Below are positions 56,792 to 64,000 of a stretch of 64,000 bases of DNA, one piece after another; position 1 is the stretch's first letter, and the number at the start of each line of letters is the position of its first letter. A program made the position numbers and the translations under genes. A model generated the notes under the pieces. It searched no databases. It had not been told where the DNA came from and saw only the letters and a list, made by a program, of their open reading frames with translations. This DNA is from Anthopleura xanthogrammica. Lineage: Eukaryota > Cnidaria > Anthozoa > Actiniaria > Actiniidae. The stretch lies in assembly GCA_964019055.1 (NCBI GenBank), contig OZ025218.1, positions 1,703,691-1,767,690 on the forward strand, read 5' to 3'.

Positions 56792-57095
56792 CAGGGTTCG
56801 TATGGGTTTTGGAAAGTCTTGGAAAGTTTTGGAAATTGATAATGGATTTTTCCAGGACTTTGAAAGTTTTGGAAAATTGATTTATGGCCCACTATAGGCT
56901 GTGGAAAAGTTATGGATTTTTTTGAAGCTGGTCTTCAGTAGTGTTTTGTATTGGTAAATGTATGTTGAATATTTCAGATCCATGAATTTGGCTTTACGTT
57001 TGAGCTATGTGTGGTTTTGGAAATTTGAGACAAAGGGCTTTGGAAAGTTTTGAAAAAGATTTGGAAATTCTCACAGGGGATCCTGTACAAACCCT
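56792..57095. mobile_element. hAT-like non-autonomous element, CAGGGTTC termini, copy 2
   Basis: It begins CAGGGTTCGTATGGG and ends CTGTACAAACCCTG; the interior matches 45671-45892, including repeated TTTTGGAAAT. Confidence 0.7.
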
Positions 57096-57286
57096 GATCC
57101 GTTATACCTATCAGCTCTACAACAAACAGTTTCATGCATAAGAGCAAGTACCATGTTTATTAATTCTGGCCACATCATCTCCATATGAAAAAGAGTTTGC
57201 ATAAAATTATGTTATTTATCATCAGCAACAAAAAGAAAAATTTAATTCAAGAAATAACTAAAAATAAAAATCATTTTCAATTACTG

Positions 57287-57535
57287 CGATTCTCAATATT
57301 CTGTGAACTCTGTAGTTGCGAGTTGTCTGTTGGAATTTTATTTTTCACTGCACCAAGTCAAAAATTTCAAAGGTACGGGAATATAATATAATAATAATAA
57401 TATTTATTATTTATATTGCACATATTCTATAAAATAATCATATGTGCATTATATTAGTTGTGATTGACGGCAGCGAAAAACAAATTTAACAACAAGCCGT
57501 TGAAATGTTTGAGTTCCCAGAATATTGAGAATTGC
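57287..57535. mobile_element. Foldback MITE (family A), copy 3
   Basis: It begins TTCTCAATATTCTGTGAACT and ends AGAATATTGAGAA; TTTTTCACTGC on the left pairs with GCAGCGAAAAA on the right. Related to 18776-19000 and 21008-21180. Confidence 0.75.
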
Positions 57536-57904
57536 ACTAAAGGTTACATATTTTTAATTATATTTACATCAGTAAAATTCCATAACTACCTTAACCAACA
57601 ATTATTCATTGGTTCTAAAATTTCTAAGTTAAACCACTTGACATATGAAGGAGTAGAATTGTGCCAAAGTCAGTAACAAGACTGCATATGAATTTGTTAT
57701 AAAGAATATAGGCTGTGCAATTCAATTGAACCCAGTGAAGGCAATATGACTCTGTTATTCATTGTATAGTTTCTTGGTAGACTGCAGACAGTACTGTGCT
57801 TTTGCATCAGTATTCTGCCTGCATTCTAGCTTGCCTTCAAGGAAGACAGTACACAATTTACCCAGAAAAGATAAACCTCTTTCATCAAGCACACTAACCA
57901 ACCT

Positions 57905-58030
57905 TAGCCACACTTGCTCCTTAAAACAAGTGTGTGAGGTCACTGAGGATCAAACTATGGACCTCTTGCTCAGCAGGCAGCATACTAACCAACCAAGCCA
58001 CACTTGCTCCTTAAAACAAGTGTGTGATTA
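57905..58030 (-). repeat. tRNA-derived SINE (third family), minus strand
   Basis: Read on the minus strand: GGCTTGGTTGGTTAGTATGC (A-box region), then CATAGTTTGATCCTC (B-box region). CACACTTGCTCCTTAAAACA occurs twice with a spacing of about 90 bp and folds as a small hairpin with CAAGTGTGTG. Confidence 0.6.
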
Positions 58031-58256
58031 TTTTCTGGGTCAAATGAAATTGCTAATTAAGTACATGGTACAAATCTTGACACTAAAAAATCTTATATTA
58101 GCATCTGAAAGTTACAGTAGAAATAGTGTTTAAATTTTTTCTATTCGGGCAAGTAGTTTTCCTTTGGTTTTTCCACCTTAAATACCAGTACATAGATTTG
58201 ACAAGAGTCTCTGTAAAGAACTGCAATAAGAAAGTCTTGCATTGGATTGAGCCCCA

Positions 58257-58262
58257 TTTATT
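58257..58262 (-). promoter_or_regulatory. Candidate polyadenylation signal of the MAT gene
   Basis: AATAAA on the minus strand, 22 bases beyond the stop codon. It is very close to the stop, so a more distal site may be used instead. Confidence 0.35.
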
Positions 58263-58284
58263 GTTTATCCAGTCAGTTCATTAT

Positions 58285-61200
58285 TTAACATTTGAGGGGT
58301 TTAGGAACTTCCCAGGTGAATCCATCTTTAAAATGACCATAAACACAGGTTTTTTGGTAAATAGGCTTCTTTAGATCAAGATCCCTGGAAATAAACAAAG
58401 TTTCATTGTTAATATCTTTCATTTAGACCAAAAACAACAGAGGTCAAACGACAAGACATGAATTCCCTTAGTAACCCATAACTCCCCTTAGTTACCGTTG
58501 CTCACAAGCTTAACAAATTAGCTAGAATATCTCAGAATTTAAAATTATAATCGAGAAAATTATTTATAAATTTTTTCAATAAATTGTTTACTGTAGTGTG
58601 AAAATGAAATAAAATAGCATTGTAATCCTTGTAGTACTCTTTCAAATAGATACTGTGTTGTTTACGAGACAAGATTTTAATTCCATTGGGAAAACTGCTG
58701 AATGGTTATTGTCACTATTGTCCAAGTTGGAACCAGGAATACTGGAAAATATCAGACAAATCAACTTGTGACAGTCAATGCGGCCAGTCACAGGCCAAAC
58801 ATTGTCTCTTGAATGGCTGTTATTTTGAGCCATGGTGTGGTATGTTATACTAGAACAATAGGTAGTGATCAGTTAGAAATATACTAAAAATTCATAGGAA
58901 CTTACTTGACAATTCTTCCTGGTCTCAGATCGAAGTTTTCTCTAACAATTTGTAGCAGTTCATCTTCAGATTTTTCACTTGTTCCATAGGAGAAAACAGT
59001 TACAGACAGTGGCTCTGCAATGCCAATAGCATAGGATATTTGCACAAGCACTCGCTTGCATAGCCCGGATGCAACCAGAGACTTGGCGATCCATCTTGCA
59101 GCATATGCTGCTGAACGATCAACCTGAAAAATAGAAATTTATATTGATTCATTCATTTATTGCAAACCAAACACCAGTTTTACCAAACCTTTGAGCTTAT
59201 CTAAGTCAGGGCATGGCTAACTAACAGATCCAACCCTGAAACAACCTCTCGGCTGATTTAAGTCAGGGCATAGCTAACTCACAGATTGAACCCTGAAACA
59301 ACTTCTGGGCTGATCTAAGTCAGGGCATGGCTAACTCACAGATCAAACCCTGAAACAACCACAGGGCTGATCTAAGTCAGGACATGGCTAACTCATGATT
59401 CATATCAATTGGAATTTAGAGTTTAGTTTTGCAGAGGGAGAAAAACCAGAGAACCCAGAGGTGCGAGGTAAATTCAGTACCACTACAATACTCTTAACTC
59501 CCTGATAAACAAGACCCACTTGCAAAGTATTGTTGATCAGCATACCTTGGTATAATCTTTTCCAGAGAAAGCTCCTCCACCATGAGCTCCCCATCCACCA
59601 TACGTATCTACAATGATCTTTCTTCCAGTCAGACCAGCATCACCTTGAGGCCCGCCAATAACGAACAAGCCTGATGGCTGCAGATGGTAGACAGTGTCTT
59701 CATCCAAGTATTTATCAGGAACAACTGTCTGGAATCCAACAACAAAAGAATGTCAAGAAAGATCAATAACCAGTTTGTAATATTGTGTCATTTTACTAAG
59801 AGTACCAAAATGCTTCACGAATTTTCTTTCTTTATTCAAATTTTTTACTTCCTCATAAGAAGAGTCAGACAATTGGTGCTAATTAACTGAACAAAAGAAA
59901 GTGTGCAAGGGATTCTGGTATTTGTAGTCAATGATGCCATAATGCAAATGTCCTATTGCTAGGTTTAATCAGCTGATAAAAGTCTTTGAAAGTCTCATTA
60001 TCTGCTCCAAATGGTGGTCTAACATTGACCACGATGTGATGTCAGCCAGAAAGAATTCTATAGACCCCTTTCACATGACATAAAAGCAGCTCAATTTGAA
60101 GGACAAATCAAAATAATTTCAATCTCCTGAGAATTGGAACCTATTGTTTTGTCCTCCAAATTGACCTTTCCCGAATTTGCTTAGATGTTCATGAAACAAT
60201 GGTTTCAAGTCGAGGTTGGCCTTGATAAAGAAAAAAATCAAGTTCAGTCTCAACTTGAAACCATTGTTTCATGATCCAAGCGAATTCAGGAAAGGTCTAT
60301 TGAACTGCTTTCTGACATGCTGCAAGGGGTCTATTGAAAACTTGCGATTCAGCTGATGAACATTCTGCACAAGACAGAGAATGACGTCAAGGGATTTATT
60401 TAAACCCAGCATTTGATTAGAGCACACATATGCAAGTCATTGACTGCTCACTCCCACATGCTGAGGTCAAAAACCAATAGATGTTATTACAGATGCATGC
60501 AAATAAGATGTAAATGAGACAACAAGCATTGTTGATTCTTAAAACAAAATATCACATGTGCATGCATCTGTAATACATAACAAGCTATTTCAGTGCTTTT
60601 TATACATCTATCTTCAGAGCACAAAAACTATTTTTCAGGCTCAAAACTGTTCTATAAATCATAGTAGATTATCAGATTGCATACCTTAATAATCTTGGTC
60701 ATCAACTCTTCCCTCAGTTTCTCTACTGTTATTGAAGGATCATGTTGTACTGATATTACAATAGTATGCACACGTAGAGGGATAGCCACGCCTCCTTGAA
60801 ACTTGTACTCCACAGTAACTTGAGTCTTCGAATCAGGACGCACCCATGACATGGTCCCATTGCGTCGGCACTCGGCAAGCTTTCTATTCATACCATGAGC
60901 CAGTACAACAGTCAACGGCATCAGTTCTTCTGTTTCGTTAGTTGCATAACCAAACATAAGACCCTGATCTCCTGCTCCAACGTCATCTTCGTGTCGACCT
61001 AAATGTACACCTTGAGCAATGTCGGAGCTCTGTTGTTCCAAAGCCACAAGTACATTGCAGGTTTTATAATCAAACCCTAAAGGAAAATAATAGGAAATTC
61101 CTCATTACAAATTGAAGGGGTGTATCTAAATTTTGACCCACGTCAATATCTATATACATCCCTCATTAACATATTCATTGGGATGTGTCAGAGATACATG

Positions 61201-61546
61201 ACCATGAATAACAAAGAAAACTGTGTTAGGTATGCAATAAAAAACAAGAGTTATCTTAACACACAGCCATAGGTTTGCCACAAGCTTAGTTAATGAGTGA
61301 TATCCTTTTAAAATGAAAGCTATTATTCATTATAGGAGTAGGAAGATTTAAATTAAAAAGCCATAATATCCTCCTCAGGAACACAATTAACACTTTTCTG
61401 TAATTTATAGCATTTAAATATACCTTTGCTGGAGTCATCGTATCCAATTTCTTCGACACAATCACGCACAACTTTCTGGTAGTCAACCTTGGCATTAGAA
61501 GTGATCTCACCACAGAGTAAGATCATGCCTGTCTTGGCCACAGTTT
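58285..61546 (-). CDS. MAT2A: S-adenosylmethionine synthetase (methionine adenosyltransferase), 3' five exons, partial
   Basis: Minus-strand exons in transcript order: 61546-61424, 61076-60685, 59728-59546, 59123-58906 and 58384-58285. All junctions are GT-AG and frame is kept, coding about 338 residues from [11 protein letters not shown] to the stop after PLKC. ATP/substrate motifs are intact: [12 protein letters not shown] and the glycine-rich [12 protein letters not shown]. Also diagnostic are [29 protein letters not shown] and the C-terminal YGHF and WEVPK. Function: makes S-adenosylmethionine from methionine and ATP, the methyl donor for the cell; cytosolic or nuclear. The N-terminal ~56 residues, including the expected EGHPDK motif, were not found up to base 64000, so the first exon(s) probably lie beyond the window. 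The intron between the third and fourth listed exons contains a SINE and ~57-bp array. Confidence 0.95.
59168..59512 (-). repeat. SINE (family S1) with ~57-bp tandem tail in MAT intron
   Basis: Four tandem units (CTAAGTCAGGGCATGGCTAA etc.) lead into CAATTGGAATTTAGAGTTTA, a shortened body GAGAAAAACCAGAGAACCCAGAG, and GGTAAATTCAGTACCACTAC (A-box end on the minus strand). Same order as the copy at 41790-42165. Confidence 0.8.
60059..60335. mobile_element. Foldback MITE with nested hairpin, TATAGACCCCTT termini
   Basis: TATAGACCCCTTTCACATGA at the left and AAGGGGTCTATT at the right are the termini. Inside are GCAGCTCAATTTGAAGGACA with a partner CCTCCAAATTGA, and a second hairpin, GAAACAATGGTTTCAAGT...ACTTGAAACCATTGTTTC. 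It lies in the second MAT intron listed. Confidence 0.75.
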
Positions 61547-64000
61547 CTGAAAAATAAATGATTCTCTTAATACTTACAAGACAACTTAAATTCTTCAACA
61601 TTATGCTTAGCTTATAGTTACAGCATGCTTCCCAAACCTATGGGGGGTTATTCTGCTGGTAATTTTCTGCCTCCCCATGGGTTTGCTCCTAGAACCTGCC
61701 TTTATTCCTACAAAAATCAACTTCTAACTTGTCCAAGCAATATAGCTTGAAAAAAAATGGCCAGACTGCTCTCTTATTTTTGGCAGGACAAAGATTTCTG
61801 GTGGAGCGAAATTTTTCCCTGACATTTTATATTTTCAATGCGGAAGTTCAAAATTGTTTTAGCCTTCTGTATATGCCTGTAGTAAAATTTGATCTGCATT
61901 TTGGCCATATTGGTAAACTGGTACATTTCAAGACTTGTATAGCATTCAAAACTTCATCAAATTGCCTGGCTCAGGACTGTGCAAACAGTCAAATTTGCCA
62001 TCTGCAGTTGATAAATCTATTATTGCTTCAAATAAAGTTTTTATGTATAATATGTCGCCTAAGTTTCCACATTCTTACTACCACAGAAACAAGTTGGCCC
62101 ATTTCTATCTATCAAAATTTTAAAATAACTCTACGTAACCAGTTGATGTATTTTCGAAAGTATTGTGATTCTCCTATAAGTTTGATTTGGAGAGAGCCCC
62201 CAATATTTACCCATATTGTCGGCTCAGAATTGCCGGGCGATAGGAATTTCGCGATACAAAACTTATTGTGATTTTGAGCCGCCAATAAAAAAACTGACTT
62301 CACGACTACGGCCAATATGGAATATATTTTCTCCCAACTAGCCACCAATATAAAATTAACCCATATTGGCGGCTCAAAATCGCAATAAGTTATAAATATC
62401 ATGTGAATATACAATGCAACTAGCAACAGATTTTAAATTTGCACTTTAAACTTTAAATAACGAAGTCAGTTTGTTAAAATTTAGTAGAAAGGTTATGTTA
62501 CTTAGTATTCATAAAATCATGGAAGAAAAAATAGTGCCTAGATACATTATGAAATATCTTGGAGGTTATAATTAAGTGACAGTTTTAGACCTGTTGATTC
62601 TTGGTGTATCTTGTGACCTGGTAGCCTGGATTGACAAGGAACACAACCATCTTGTAAAACTAGTTTTTAAAACGACCTTTATCATAATATTATTATTTAT
62701 GGTATAATATAACACTGAACTCCCATTGAGAATTCATGTTTTCTGCTACTATTTTTCAGGAGTTCAACTTCACAACGAAACCACGTTTATCATACAAAGT
62801 TAAATTCATGTCTTAGAGCAAAGTTATTGAGAGTTTTTTTAAGGGTTTATAATCTGAAATCTAAAACTCAAATGATTTGAAAAAGGTCAAAGTTTCTGCA
62901 AAAATTCTGGTTTTAAACTTGAAGTTCAGGTTTTCTTTACTTGTTTTGTTAGTAGAATGTTTGCAGTACGTGATATACGAGCTTATTGTGAGGAACCAAA
63001 ATGTAGTTTTAGTAAAAAAAAGTATGTCCACGTTTCAGGAAATGATAGCTTTTAGGTAAACATGACACGTTGGCAAACTTCATGAATATGATAGAAATGT
63101 ACAAAATACTTCCCTAGAGTACATTATAATTAAAATCATTATAAATCATTATAAATCTAAAATACTTTTAGCCCTTAAACGAATAATCTATAGTTTCTTT
63201 CGGTTATGAAGCTTAATATAATGCATTTTTCACCTCAATAGATTGTGTAATGGTAGAACTACTACATTGAATTAGGAACATGGGGTTAAAATTTCATTGT
63301 ATTGCACAATAGGAGTACTTCGCGTACATGAAATCTAAACTCTGGGAAGCTAAAAACAGATAAAACAGGAGTGAGATAGAACAGATCTCCAAACATATAT
63401 TCCTCAAAGCATACTCATGTTTATAACAAATAGGTGTAACAGGTTTTACAAGTTTAAAGCAAGTTTTAGCAGTAGTAATTAAACACAATTATTAACATTA
63501 CCTTTTGTACAAATACGATTACTCAAGGTTGGTAGAACACGTAGAAAAGTGAATTATATGCATGGAATTCGAAGCTAGGCTCTTTTAAGATCCTCAGGGA
63601 ATAAACTATTGAATATTGGACCATTATTCATTCTATTAAACCTCTCATACGTATATAGTTAAGTCAGTAATTTTCCAACTTATTTCATCATCACAGACAG
63701 TTATAATTCCATACTAACTCTCAAGTAACTTGGAGTTGGTATAAAAATTCTAGCATTTCTAGCTTATTTACTCAACTATTTGCCATCATGTTTTCAAAAT
63801 ATTTTGGTTTGTGACACACAGCTCTTCCACTACAAAGACACATGGGCGTTGTAAGATAACAACAAAAATCAAGCTTAAAACTCGTTCTTAGAGGAATTCA
63901 ATAGCTATAAAAGATTCCTTAATAGTCAGCTTTGAACTTTTATAGATTGTTTTTGATTTCATAAAAGTTTGAGATAAAGAAAAAACGTTAAAATACAGCC
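61547..64000. other. MAT upstream intron or 5' region
   Basis: AT-rich, with no recognisable exon on either strand. It contains a foldback MITE at 62260-62391. If the MAT N-terminal exon lies beyond the window, this whole stretch is intron. A 180-codon + strand frame at 61729-62271 has no recognisable domain. Confidence 0.5.
62260..62391. mobile_element. 132-bp foldback MITE
   Basis: ACTTATTGTGATTTTGAGCC plus GCCAATA at the left pairs with TATTGGCGGCTCAAAATCGC plus AATAAGT at the right. A further partial copy of the arm (ATATTGTCGGCTCAGAATTG) lies just upstream at ~62213. Confidence 0.8.

Larger units (their letters stand above)
53820..58284. other. Intergenic region between convergent MOB1 and MAT genes
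   Basis: No gene is supported. Contents: MOB1 3' UTR, a partial inverted repeat around TTTTTGGCTGCCGTCAATCA (54440-54520, related to 48115-48150), a weak foldback (54830-55045, ACACTATGACGTC termini), a MITE at 55177-55297, S2 SINE (56319-56420), a hAT-like element (56792-57095), a family A MITE (57287-57535) and a tRNA-derived SINE (57905-58030). A 99-codon frame at 55871-56170 is not convincing. Confidence 0.6.

Noticed and set aside
57762..58133. 123-codon + strand frame
   Set aside because: Contains the duplicated SINE segment with HTCSLKQVC repeated; a repeat translation rather than a gene.
61729..62271. 180-codon + strand frame
   Set aside because: Low-complexity A/T-driven composition, no domain, probably in a MAT intron.

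Overview
The window looks like nuclear DNA from a cnidarian, most likely an anthozoan such as a stony coral or sea anemone. The reasons are small protein-coding exons with GT-AG introns, animal developmental and apoptotic genes, NLR-like HEPN/NB-ARC/TPR genes of the kind expanded in cnidarians, and AT-rich introns and intergenic DNA full of short foldback transposons (MITEs), tRNA-derived SINEs and minisatellites. The exact species cannot be read from the sequence.

Layout: (1) 199-10376 holds two closely related HEPN-NB-ARC-TPR genes in tail-to-tail orientation, each with an uninterrupted coding exon. The left copy (979 aa) has about six TPRs and ends in a predicted transmembrane helix. The right copy (1224 aa, minus strand) has about twelve TPRs and no membrane helix. 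(2) 10395-16159 is repeat-dominated and includes a 608-bp ATCGAT-rich transposon with intact inverted termini and an apparent 6-bp target duplication. (3) 16160-28476 (+) is a seven-exon BMP type I receptor serine/threonine kinase. (4) 33162-36480 (+) is a four-exon CARD-containing caspase, with a possible alternative CARD-less first exon at 32259-32322. (5) 39615-49385 (+) is a nine-exon hnRNP H/F-type RNA-binding protein with three quasi-RRMs and a Q/N-rich prion-like tail. (6) 51601-53819 (+) is a five-exon MOB1 kinase activator of the Hippo pathway. (7) 58285-61546 (-) is the last five coding exons of S-adenosylmethionine synthetase; its N-terminal exon(s) were not found and probably lie beyond the right edge.

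The exon models were assembled by hand from splice signals, and reading phase was checked at every junction. All five multi-exon genes keep frame through every intron. Apart from the paired NLR-like genes, the neighbours have no obvious functional link and look like ordinary syntenic genes. The most notable material is the inverted HEPN-NB-ARC-TPR pair with its change of C-terminus, the tandem duplication of part of the receptor GS-domain exon, alternative first exons, and a SINE family linked to a ~57-bp tandem repeat found in introns of all five spliced genes except MOB1.
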